From assembly GCA_964343305.1 (NCBI GenBank), contig CAYFJO010000324.1:1-12374 (forward strand): a stretch of 12,374 bases of DNA, written 5' to 3'. Each line of letters starts with the position of its first letter. Position 1 is the first letter of the stretch. Under the pieces are notes generated by a model. It searched no databases. It was not told where the DNA came from and was given only the letters and a program-made list of their open reading frames with translations. Both the position numbers and the translations under genes were made by a program. Source of the DNA: CAYFJO01 sp964343305 (GTDB lineage Bacteria > Planctomycetota > Planctomycetia > Pirellulales > Pirellulaceae). Shown here one piece after another: positions 1-6,835 of the stretch.

Positions 1-831
1 CTGAAGGTGTTGGCCCAGTGCTCGTCGGGTATCGCGATCATCATTCCGCGCCATATTGTCGTCGGTGATGAAGAACCGCTTGATGCCCTTGGCGTAGTGG
101 CTACGTACCATTTGCTCGACACCGTCCGCGTCGCGAAAGCGTGACTTACGGCCTTGGACGTTGATGATCGTGCAAAAGCTGCATTGAAACGGACAGCCGC
201 GCCCTACGTCGAACGGCGTGAAATGCATGTAACGCTTCGAAACTTCTTGCGGCAGGTGCGGCGTGATCTGACCTTGCAAGTCTGGCAAGTCCATCATGAA
301 GTTGTAGACTTGGCTGAGTTCGCCATTCATCGCGTCGGCCAGCAACGTTTCCATGCGTCCTTCCGCTTCGCCGACAAACAATGTGATGCCCATTTCTTGA
401 GCGGCTTTGATATCGGGCGGCAACTCGGGCAACATGGCGATGCAACCGCTGACGTGAAACCCACCGATCGCTACTTCGATGCCTGCTTCGCGAAACGGTC
501 TTGCCAAATCGATCGCGCGAGGAAACTGGTTCGACTGGACGCCCGCCATCAACACGAGTCCTTGACCGTCGTTTTGCTTGATTCGCTGGATGATTTTTTT
601 GACAGGGATAACAGTGTGAATTTCGTCGTAAGCGTTGGTGACAATCTCGACATCCTCACCCAGCGCATTGCGTTGATTGACATCTTCGACGAGCCCGTAC
701 AGACATCCCAAAGAATTGGACGGAATAAACGCACGCCGCCACTGAATCACATAACCATCGTCGTCGTAACGCGAAGGCTTTATGATCTCGACAATGAATT
801 TTCTTGATGTCGTCTTGGTGTTACTAACCAT
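1..831 (-). CDS. B12-binding radical SAM protein, N-terminal part (runs off left edge)
   Basis: This open frame starts at ATG 831-829 and stays open for 277 codons to the window edge. An AAGGA-type ribosome binding site lies about 8 nt upstream of the start. The N-terminal half (residues about 10-150) resembles a cobalamin-binding Rossmann domain, with runs such as GLVLMAGVQSNQFPRAI and VAIGGFHVSGC. After about residue 215 comes the radical SAM signature GRGCPFQCSFCTIINVQGR, whose CxxxCxxC cysteines should bind the 4Fe-4S cluster that cleaves S-adenosylmethionine. The stretch RFFITDDNMARN that follows is typical of the family. The substrate is unknown; relatives do methylations and other radical chemistry on lipids, cofactors or natural products. 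Beyond NMARN (near positions 50-20) the frame stops looking like the family and another frame looks better, so the gene may be frameshifted (see findings). The family call is firm; intactness is not. Confidence 0.85.
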   Translation of the reverse strand, partial: MVSNTKTTSRKFIVEIIKPSRYDDDGYVIQWRRAFIPSNSLGCLYGLVEDVNQRNALGEDVEIVTNAYDEIHTVIPVKKIIQRIKQNDGQGLVLMAGVQSNQFPRAIDLARPFREAGIEVAIGGFHVSGCIAMLPELPPDIKAAQEMGITLFVGEAEGRMETLLADAMNGELSQVYNFMMDLPDLQGQITPHLPQEVSKRYMHFTPFDVGRGCPFQCSFCTIINVQGRKSRFRDADGVEQMVRSHYAKGIKRFFITDDNMARNDDRDTRRALGQHLQ

Positions 832-1162
832 CCTTGGTTTCCTTCGTGGCGTGGGCTTCCAGCCTGCGCGTGTGGTTAGCTGATGGCGCTAGCCACGGGT
901 GTTTTACACAACGCCCGACGCTAGCGCGTTCGGCTCTAAATGCGGCAGTACTCCAGTCGTTAAGTACGGAAGATGGCCAACTGTGTCAATGTTATCGGTT
1001 GTCTGTGGTAGCAAAAATGGACATTGAAGATGCCAGCACTGCAAGCATAATCGAAGGTGTATCACGCAAAGATGCCAAGGCCACGCCAAGCATAGTTTTG
1101 ACTATCTGTTAGAGTGTGCCACTGCTGGCTCGCAAACAGTGGTTTGTAGCCAAGTCGATAAC
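832..1162. other. Intergenic region with short hairpins, no gene seen
   Basis: I see no convincing gene between the radical SAM start and the end of the outer-membrane protein pseudogene. An open plus-strand frame across 834-1112 has no recognisable content. The stretch holds short inverted repeats: GTGGTTAGC at 872-880 pairs with GCTAGCCAC at 888-896 (one G-T wobble), and CCACTG at 1119-1124 pairs with CAGTGG at 1137-1142. A weaker GGCT/AGCC hairpin lies near 854-863. The promoter of the minus-strand radical SAM gene should lie at the left end of this region, but I cannot define its boxes. Confidence 0.6.
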
Positions 1163-2039
1163 TTAATAATCCAATCCAAAAGACACGGTAAATCCGCCAA
1201 ACCCAATTGATGATGAGCCGTTCCACTGACCCTCGACCGCCGCAATTTCTTCAAATGCACTCGAATATCCAAACCACTTTTGTGTTTCCCATCCCGCTCT
1301 AAACGATCCGATCATGCCGTTTGGTAGGATTTGTTCTCGTTGATACCCCAGACCAATTTCAACGATCGTGGGAACAACACCACGCAATAGTCCATTGGAT
1401 GCCGCTGCGTTGTTCGCGAGCCGTTTGTTGCCCGTCAAGATGCCCCCGCGTGTCCGCGCGTGTCCGCGCGTAGAGTTCCCCGCCCCATACAGGTTGAGTT
1501 GCCTCAAGACCTAACACGACGCCGAATCCTGAAAACCCAATACGACGGATTTCGGCTTCATCTGCGTCGTTCATCGTTTCTTTAAAATTATTGAACCTGA
1601 ATCCCGCACTTACTTCTAGGCTTCTGTCACAAGGAAGGCAAACTCTTTGGAGCCACTCACCATCTATCGTGAATGTTGATACGGATAACGACGACGTTGG
1701 ATCCCCAACAGCCTGATGACTGTGGCTAAAGTCCCACCAGCGAATTCGAAAGCCGTTTTGAGCTATGCCCGTGTATCCGATCGACACACGAGGTGAAATC
1801 TTGTAACCAAAATCCACGTTTTCACCAGCGTCAATGCCTACTCGGACTCCATCGTCACGGTAGTACTTAAAAAAAATCGCTTCCGCATTTGCTTCCCACG
1901 AACCACTGCCGCATCATTTTTTAGAGTGACTGAGTGAGTATTCTTCTGCCTTTAGGCTCGACTCGAAAATCGAAATAAATAGCACTACCAATGGAAAGAG
2001 GAAAAAGAAGGGGCATTTCATTTTTCTGTGTTTATTCAT
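1163..2039 (-). pseudogene. Lpg1974-type pore-forming outer membrane protein, broken by a nonsense codon and a frameshift
   Basis: The gene starts at ATG 2039-2037 with an AAAGG box upstream and encodes a signal peptide (MNKHRKMK then a run of F, L, V and I). Codon 42 is TGA (1916-1914). In the same frame the body resumes with GSGSWEANAEAIFFKYY, then ISPRVSIGYTGIAQNGFRIRWWDF, a pattern typical of planctomycete outer-membrane beta-barrels of the Lpg1974 family. At 1451-1470 a perfect 10-bp tandem repeat (TGTCCGCGCG twice) shifts the frame. Removing one copy restores GGELYARTRGGILTGNKRLANN and reads to a barrel-like C-terminus, GFGGFTVSFGLDY, and a TAA stop at 1165-1163. The repaired gene would have 289 codons including stop. 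With two independent lesions it is unlikely to make a full protein. The body beginning at 1817 could still be translated as a fragment, but it would lack a signal peptide. Confidence 0.85.
1451..1470. repeat. 10-bp perfect tandem duplication that frameshifts the outer-membrane protein gene
   Basis: TGTCCGCGCG occurs twice head to tail (1451-1460 and 1461-1470). Read on the minus strand, two copies send translation out of frame after ELYARTR, and deleting one copy joins the two open frames exactly. The lesion fits a slipped-strand duplication. Confidence 0.9.
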
Positions 2040-2153
2040 AATGAACCTTTGCGGGTTGTAGAATACGGGACAGGGGTAAAGAAAAGGGGACGGGGGTCTT
2101 TTTATGTTCTCTCACGGCGATATTCCCATTGGGTTAATTGTGAGGTAGCGAGC

Positions 2154-2174
2154 GTAGGTCACGCTGTGCGTGAC
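2154..2174 (+). repeat. REP-like hairpin with GTAG foot
   Basis: GTAG (2154-2157) directly abuts a perfect 7-bp stem, GTCACGC (2158-2164) with GCGTGAC (2168-2174), around a 3-nt loop TGT. GAAA follows the stem. A GTAG tetranucleotide at the foot of a hairpin is the known layout of REP elements recognised by RAYT transposase-like proteins. That this is such an element is inference. Confidence 0.7.
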
Positions 2175-2224
2175 GAAACCCGTTTTGAATTCTATTTGTT
2201 TTGTCGCTGGTGATTATAACTCGA

Positions 2225-2249
2225 TTTCGGCATGCAAAGCATGCCCTAC
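2225..2249 (-). repeat. REP-like hairpin with GTAG foot, opposite orientation
   Basis: Read on the minus strand, GTAG (2249-2246) abuts the perfect 7-bp stem GGCATGC / GCATGCC around a TTT loop, and GAAA follows. Foot, stem length, loop length and tail match the hairpin at 2154-2174, yet the stem sequence differs. The two point towards each other, as in paired REP elements. Confidence 0.7.
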
Positions 2250-2254
2250 GATTG

Positions 2255-2276
2255 GTGTGCCCGCTGGGTGGCACAC
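2255..2276. repeat. 7-bp hairpin without GTAG foot
   Basis: GTGTGCC at 2255-2261 pairs with GGCACAC at 2270-2276 around an 8-nt loop. It starts six bases after the minus-strand GTAG hairpin and so belongs to the same palindrome cluster. Confidence 0.6.
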
Positions 2277-2298
2277 GTGTTTTCGGGACATGAATCAC

Positions 2299-2375
2299 GA
2301 ATATCGAACAAGGAATGTCCCCATCCGAAGCTGGGATGCTGGCCTTCTGCCTTGAAAATTCCTTGTTCGATATTC
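2299..2375. repeat. 18-bp perfect inverted repeat
   Basis: GAATATCGAACAAGGAAT at 2299-2316 is the exact reverse complement of 2358-2375, with a 41-bp spacer. No open frame in the spacer looks like a gene. It could be a small non-autonomous element or two opposed copies of a dispersed repeat. Confidence 0.75.
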
Positions 2376-2400
2376 CCCAAACCTTCCTTGTATGCATATC

Positions 2401-2671
2401 TCGATCACTACAAACGGAACTATCGTCACGCCACGAGTGGGTGGGTCACAGTCGTAAGGAAATATCGCGTCGTAACGGCTGGAGCAGTTCGTCGCGTCGC
2501 AAGGGTTGTGACGCTTGTGCCAGAAGAGCGGGTCACGGGCATCGTCGCGGTCGTACTCGTCGTAACGATTTGGCAAGGTGTGCGGGTCACCGTAAAAGAA
2601 GGAGCGACGGATTTTCGGCAATAAGATCCATTCCATCCACGATGAAACTTTGAAGATCTATTGAAACGCAA
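2401..2671. other. Unassigned stretch, open in several frames, low-complexity look
   Basis: Both strands stay open through most of this stretch. The plus-strand reading is rich in V and R, and one minus-strand reading is rich in T and V. Short words recur at the DNA level: GTCGTAA several times, and GTCAC followed by A, G or C three times. I recognise no protein in any frame. It may be a decayed gene or a degenerate repeat array. Confidence 0.4.
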
Positions 2672-2746
2672 TCATAATTGACTTGTGTTTCCACTCGATG
2701 TCGAAAACGTTATCCCCGACAAGACGCTGCATTTCAAAAGGAAATC

Positions 2747-3172
2747 ATGAGAAACTCTTTTTTTGTCCCCACCATTTTGTTCTTGTCCATTACGAGTCTG
2801 GCCACAGCTGACAAGCCAAAACAAATCACCGTCGAACATCTCAAATCGCTCAGCATCGGCACAGGCAAAGTGCGCGACTACTTTGACAACGTCCATTTGT
2901 ACAACGAGGCCGCTCGACAAGTTTTTGAGTACGCAGAAAGACTCGAGGGTACGGAACTGGTGTGGGACGTTCTGGTGCTGAAGGTAACGCAAACGGCGAT
3001 CGGCTGTTGTCATTGCTCCCAAGTGGAATTCCATTTCCATTGTTGCTGCTGGTTCATCGGATTAAGGATCGTCAGATCGCCTAACTTGGGAAACGACGCG
3101 CCGTCCCACAACGGCGGGTCGTCGATCGTGAACGCCGGCCGACCAACGGGCACACCAAAGGCGCCCATTTGA
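2747..3172 (+). pseudogene. Secreted protein of unknown function, apparently truncated at its 3' end
   Basis: ATG 2747-2749 is preceded by AAAAGGAA at a good distance. The product opens with a clear signal peptide (MRNSFFVPTILFLSITSLATA) and a plausible cleavage site before DKPKQ. A soluble stretch with helix-like content follows (VRDYFDNVHLYNEAARQVFEY), then GTELVWDVLVLKVTQ up to about position 2992. From about 3010 the frame is simply antisense to the gene on the other strand and turns cysteine- and histidine-rich, which is not believable protein. I infer that the original gene was cut near 2990-3010 and that the remaining frame to the TGA at 3170-3172 is accidental. The family is unknown; the GTELVWDVLVLKV segment resembles a strand-rich domain, but I would not name it. 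Confidence 0.5.
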
Positions 3173-3423
3173 TAGTAGCGGTTGCCCATCTTGACCGTCT
3201 TGGGCTTGTCACGAATGGCTTCATTTGACGACGAGTAGCAATAAAGAAACTTGTCCTTGCCAAATTCGTAGAGTGCTTCGCCAGACTGCCCTTCCGCGAT
3301 CAGTCGCCACGGTCCCGAAATAATCTTCCATCGCATTTTCCCAGGCGCGGGATGCGAATACAGTCGCAATTTAGCTTCGGTTTTGAACTTCTTGCCGTCA
3401 CTGATGTTCAAGGTGAGGATCAT
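3010..3423 (-). CDS. Hypothetical protein, 137 residues
   Basis: I chose ATG 3423-3421 because GGAG lies about 8 nt upstream on the minus strand; a frame extension to 3489 has no such site. The product begins MILTLNISDGKKFKTEAKL and includes PGKMRWKIISGPWRLIAEG and YYQMGAFGVPVGRPAFTIDDPP. There is no signal peptide or membrane segment. The mix of strands, aromatics and charged residues looks like real protein, but I do not recognise the family. The mid-region could be a small beta-rich domain. It converges with, and overlaps in antisense, the tail of the truncated secreted-protein frame at 2747-3172. Its neighbours are relics, so it too may be a fragment, although its frame is clean from start to stop. 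Confidence 0.5.
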   Translation of the reverse strand: MILTLNISDGKKFKTEAKLRLYSHPAPGKMRWKIISGPWRLIAEGQSGEALYEFGKDKFLYCYSSSNEAIRDKPKTVKMGNRYYQMGAFGVPVGRPAFTIDDPPLWDGASFPKLGDLTILNPMNQQQQWKWNSTWEQ

Positions 3424-3515
3424 GGCGTGTACTCCATTTTTTGGTTGAATAGATGATTTTTGACGCTCAGTCGGTAATGGAATTGCCAACGGCGAATTAG
3501 ACCGGCCAAGTTTGG

Positions 3516-3576
3516 GGTCTGAGAAACGGGGTCGGGTCTCATTTTCAAAACGAGACCCGACCCCGTTTCTCAGACC
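3516..3576. repeat. Perfect palindrome with 25-bp arms
   Basis: The arm at 3516-3540 (GGTCTGAGAA...) is the exact reverse complement of 3552-3576, with an 11-bp centre. The centre itself reads TTTT-C-AAAA, so pairing could extend further. There is no T-tract after either arm, so a simple intrinsic terminator is unlikely. It lies between the hypothetical gene at 3010-3423 and the sulfatase fossil. Confidence 0.85.
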
Positions 3577-3604
3577 TCCGGATGTCCGTTGCTAGTATTC
3601 CTCG

Positions 3605-3829
3605 ATGATCCAGAACGGCAAGTATGTCGAAGTCACCGAGAACGATTTTGGCCCCGATCAGCGCTGCGATTTCCTGATGGATTTCATGCAGCGCAAGGCA
3701 AAGGCGAAGCAGCCGTTCAAACAACCGACAGACGTCGCCTTCGACGGCAAAAGCCAGCTACCCTTTCTGAAAGGCCAGACCGACACTCACCGCGAGTGGA
3801 TCTACGCCGACGCGCGGAAGATAGGTAAT
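3605..3829 (+). pseudogene. Sulfatase fossil: middle and C-terminal fragments joined
   Basis: The reading MIQNGKYVEVTENDFGPDQ then CDFLMDFMQRKAKAKQPF matches the interior of planctomycete arylsulfatase-type sulfatases, just before the usual FLYYPM-HTP region. It jumps directly to DGKSQLPFLKGQTDTHREWIYADAR, which resembles a segment near the C-terminus of the same family (DG-S--P-L-G-----REWI). The catalytic C/S-x-P-x-R region, the N-terminus, the stretch between the two fragments and the true C-terminus are all missing. The frame runs on to a stop at 3914-3916, but after about 3829 I see no family likeness. I infer a large internal deletion in a former sulfatase gene. A functional product is very unlikely. 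Confidence 0.7.
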
Positions 3830-3997
3830 TCGACACGCACACAATCTGACGCTGTGCTATCCGGGGGCGTAGGTCCCGCATGTCGCTCAAGAATGTTGAG
3901 AGCCGTTTTTGATTAAATTCCATTGGAGAGCCACAAACCGAAATATGACAGCTTAGACTAAACTCTGTTGGAGAAAAAAGCTTCGGAGTCATTGTGT

Positions 3998-6835
3998 ATG
4001 CCGACCCAGCCAAGTAAGAAGCAGGCAGACGAAGGCGAGCAACAAACCGTCACCCTTTTGCTCGATTTGGTGCGCCAGCTTGCTGTTGAGTTGCAGACGC
4101 AACGCCATCGCTCAATCACGGTGACGCTCGATTCGTCCCTGGATCGTGATTTGCGATTTGACAGCGTATCGAGGGTTGAACTTATTTTGCGTATTGAGCG
4201 CGCCTTCGGTGTCAGCCTGCCGGAACAGGTGTTGGCCACGGCAGAGACACCGCGTGACTTGCTGCGAGCGGTGCAGCGCGCACCGAGCGGAACAGCGACC
4301 GCCGCAGCACCTGAAGTACGGCTTGCGCCTCTGGAAGAAACACAATCAGCGCCGCTCAACGCACGTACGTTGCCCGAAGCGCTTGAGTGGCACTGCCAGA
4401 GGCACCCAACGCGCACCCACATCTACCTGTATACCGAGGGCAGTGAAGCCGAGGAAATCAGCTACGGAACTTTGCTTAACGACGCGAATCGGGTAGCTGC
4501 CGGATTGCGCGAACGCGGACTGCAGCCCGGTCAGACGGCAGCCCTCATGCTGCCTACCGGGCGTGATTATTTTTCCTGCTTTTTCGGGACCATGCTCGCT
4601 GGCGGCATCCCTGTGCCTCTCTACCCACCCGCGAGACTTCCTCAGATAGAAGATCACCTTCGTCGTCACGCAAGCATTTTGTCCAACGCGCTAGCGTCGA
4701 CTTTGATCACCACGGCTGAAGTGCAACCGATCGCTCGGCTTCTGAAATCACAAGTTCCCGAGATGCGCACGACTGCGACCCCCGCAGAACTCATGAACTC
4801 GACGGCTGAACCGTTCAAAGCCTCCGTGCATCCCGGTGACATTGCGTTTCTTCAATACACGTCCGGCAGCACCGGGATCCCGAAGGGGGTGGTGCTTACA
4901 CACGCCAATTTGTTGGCGAACATCCGCGCCATAGGTGGTGCAATTCAGGTCAATTCCACCGATGTGTTCGTTAGCTGGCTGCCACTTTATCATGACATGG
5001 GGTTGATCGGCGCGTGGCTTGGTAGTTTGCATTATGCTTATCCATTGGTATTGATGTCGCCAACCAGGTTTCTTACGCGGCCACAAAGTTGGCTGTGGGC
5101 AATTCACAAGCACGGCGGTACGATTTCCGCGTCACCCAATTTTGGTTATGAGTTGTGTGTCTCGAAAGTGAGGGACGCGGCGCTGGAAGGATTGGACCTC
5201 AGCTCTTGGCGCGTCGCGTTTAACGGTGCCGAACCGGTAAGCCCGCAAACTGTGCGGCGCTTTATCGAGAGGTTCTGCGAATACGGATTCAAAGAGGAAA
5301 CGATGGCGCCGGTCTACGGTCTGGCTGAATCCTCGCTGGGAGTGTCCTTTCCGCCAGCGCCGCGCTCGCCGATCATCGATCGTATCCAGCGTGAACCGCT
5401 AGCGCGATCGGGCCGAGCGATCCCAGCCGAGGATCGCGACGAGCATGCGATCGAATTTGTAGCCTGCGGCCAGCCATTGCCTGGCCATCAGATTCGTATC
5501 GTTGATCCGTCAGGACGCGAACTGCCTGAGCGCCAGGAAGGGCGTTTGCAGTTTCGTGGGCCCTCGGCGACAAGTGGTTATTACCGCAACCGTGAGCAAA
5601 CTCAGCGGCTCTTCGACGATGAATGGTTGGAATCTGGTGATCTTGCCTATATGGCAGATGGCGATCTGTATCTGACTGGACGCAAAAAGGACATCATCAT
5701 CCGTGCCGGGCGCAATATCTATCCGCACGAGATTGAAGAGGCGTTAGGAAACATCCCTCGCATCCGCAAGGGGTGTGTCGTGGTATTCGGAAGTACTGAC
5801 AAAACGAGCGCGACGGAACGTCTAGTGATTCTGGCCGAGGCACGCGTGACAGACCCTGCCGTGCTCGACGAGTTACAGAAGGAAGTGACCAACGTCACCA
5901 TGGATTTGTTGGGCGCACCGCCGGATGACGTGGTGATCGCACCACCACACACCGTGTTGAAAACCTCAAGCGGCAAGATTCGTCGCGCCGCCGGCCGCGA
6001 ACTTTATGAGCAGGGGCAAATCGGCAAAACACGCGCCGTGTGGTGGCAATTCACGCGATTGGCGCTGAGCAGCGTGCTTCCGCGGTTGCACCGTTGGGCG
6101 CATCGGCTGGTCGATACGTTATATGCTGGATACGTCTGGCTTATTTTCCTTTGCATGGCTTTCATTGTGTGGCCGCTTATCATGATCCTGCCGCGCATTG
6201 CCTGGCGCTGGCGGGTGCTGCGTAAAGCGTGTCAATTGTTTATGTGCTTAACACGCACGCCACTAGTGGCAGACGGGCTCGAGCATGTGCCAGAGGGACA
6301 GGCGTGTGTGGTGGTAGCGAACCACGCAAGTTACCTGGACACGGCAATACTGGTGGCCGTGCTGCCCATCGAGTTGACTTTTGTGGCCAAGCAGGAATTC
6401 ATGAAGAACTTTTTTTATCGCTTGTTTATGATGCGGCTGGGGACCGAGTTTGTTGAGCGACATGATAAACAAAAAAGTGTGGCGGATGCGCGCCGCCTGA
6501 CAGAGTTGGTACGCGCTGGCCGCTCTGTGATGTTCTTTCCAGAGGGTACCTTTTCGCGTATGGCCGGCTTGCTCCCATTTCGCATGGGCGCGTTTGTTAC
6601 AGCGGCAGAAGCGGACGTTCTCGTACTGCCAGTTACGCTTCGTGGTACACGTTCGAAATTGCGCGAAGGCTCATGGTTTCCGCGGCGTGGTGCACTCAGT
6701 GTCACCATCAGCGCACCGATACAGCCGCAAGGCTCTGATTGGGCTGCGGCCGTTAAGTTGCGTGACGCTGCTCGCGAGGCGATTCTAAGCAGCTCAGGCG
6801 AACCTGACTTGGCTGGCGAGCCACAAGTATCCTAA
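3998..6835 (+). CDS. ACP / fatty-acyl-AMP ligase / PlsC acyltransferase fusion, 945 residues
   Basis: I prefer ATG 3998 over an in-frame TTG at 3968 because CGGAG ends about 9 nt before the ATG. Three domains are visible. An acyl carrier domain covers residues about 10-90, with DLRFDSVSRVEL placing the phosphopantetheine serine at residue 56. An acyl-adenylating domain of the fatty-acyl-AMP-ligase type covers about 110-680: YTSGSTGIPKG at 287, then YHDMGLIG, VYGLAESS, SGDLAYMADGDLYLTGRKKD, and the catalytic lysine of KTSSGKIRR near residue 660. A hydrophobic span (about 705-732, YVWLIFLCMAFIVWPLIMILP) precedes a PlsC-type domain with NHASYLD at 775 and FPEGT at 847. The likely chemistry is activation of a fatty acid with ATP, loading onto the protein's own ACP, and transfer to a lysolipid or other hydroxyl acceptor at the inner membrane. 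The transfer step and acceptor are inferred. All motifs are intact, and the gene stands alone. Confidence 0.93.
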   Translation: MPTQPSKKQADEGEQQTVTLLLDLVRQLAVELQTQRHRSITVTLDSSLDRDLRFDSVSRVELILRIERAFGVSLPEQVLATAETPRDLLRAVQRAPSGTATAAAPEVRLAPLEETQSAPLNARTLPEALEWHCQRHPTRTHIYLYTEGSEAEEISYGTLLNDANRVAAGLRERGLQPGQTAALMLPTGRDYFSCFFGTMLAGGIPVPLYPPARLPQIEDHLRRHASILSNALASTLITTAEVQPIARLLKSQVPEMRTTATPAELMNSTAEPFKASVHPGDIAFLQYTSGSTGIPKGVVLTHANLLANIRAIGGAIQVNSTDVFVSWLPLYHDMGLIGAWLGSLHYAYPLVLMSPTRFLTRPQSWLWAIHKHGGTISASPNFGYELCVSKVRDAALEGLDLSSWRVAFNGAEPVSPQTVRRFIERFCEYGFKEETMAPVYGLAESSLGVSFPPAPRSPIIDRIQREPLARSGRAIPAEDRDEHAIEFVACGQPLPGHQIRIVDPSGRELPERQEGRLQFRGPSATSGYYRNREQTQRLFDDEWLESGDLAYMADGDLYLTGRKKDIIIRAGRNIYPHEIEEALGNIPRIRKGCVVVFGSTDKTSATERLVILAEARVTDPAVLDELQKEVTNVTMDLLGAPPDDVVIAPPHTVLKTSSGKIRRAAGRELYEQGQIGKTRAVWWQFTRLALSSVLPRLHRWAHRLVDTLYAGYVWLIFLCMAFIVWPLIMILPRIAWRWRVLRKACQLFMCLTRTPLVADGLEHVPEGQACVVVANHASYLDTAILVAVLPIELTFVAKQEFMKNFFYRLFMMRLGTEFVERHDKQKSVADARRLTELVRAGRSVMFFPEGTFSRMAGLLPFRMGAFVTAAEADVLVLPVTLRGTRSKLREGSWFPRRGALSVTISAPIQPQGSDWAAAVKLRDAAREAILSSSGEPDLAGEPQVS

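Larger units (their letters stand above)
2040..2400. other. Repeat-rich intergenic region
   Basis: There is no gene here. From left to right the region holds a G-rich tract with repeated GGGGAC/GGGGGT words (about 2066-2099), a GTAG-footed hairpin (2154-2174), an oppositely oriented hairpin with the same layout (2229-2249), a third hairpin (GTGTGCC 2255-2261 with GGCACAC 2270-2276), and an 18-bp inverted repeat (2299-2316 with 2358-2375). Open frames crossing this stretch in several phases carry no recognisable protein sequence. Confidence 0.75.

Noticed and set aside
154..807. A 217-codon plus-strand open frame
   Set aside because: It lies wholly antisense to the radical SAM gene, whose minus-strand frame has clear cysteine motifs; the plus reading has none.
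834..1112. A 92-codon plus-strand open frame
   Set aside because: It runs across hairpin repeats and has no ribosome binding site or recognisable protein sequence.
1914..1916. Selenocysteine or programmed read-through at the TGA in the outer-membrane protein gene
   Set aside because: The gene has a second, unrelated frameshift, and the family has no catalytic residue needing selenocysteine; decay is simpler.
2040..2400. CRISPR array
   Set aside because: The palindromes differ in sequence and spacing; there are no regularly spaced identical repeats and no cas genes.
3516..3576. Intrinsic transcription terminator
   Set aside because: The stem is strong but no T-tract follows on either strand.
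3968..3997. TTG start for the acyl-AMP ligase fusion, ten codons upstream
   Set aside because: The ATG at 3998 has a well-spaced CGGAG; no suitable site precedes the TTG.
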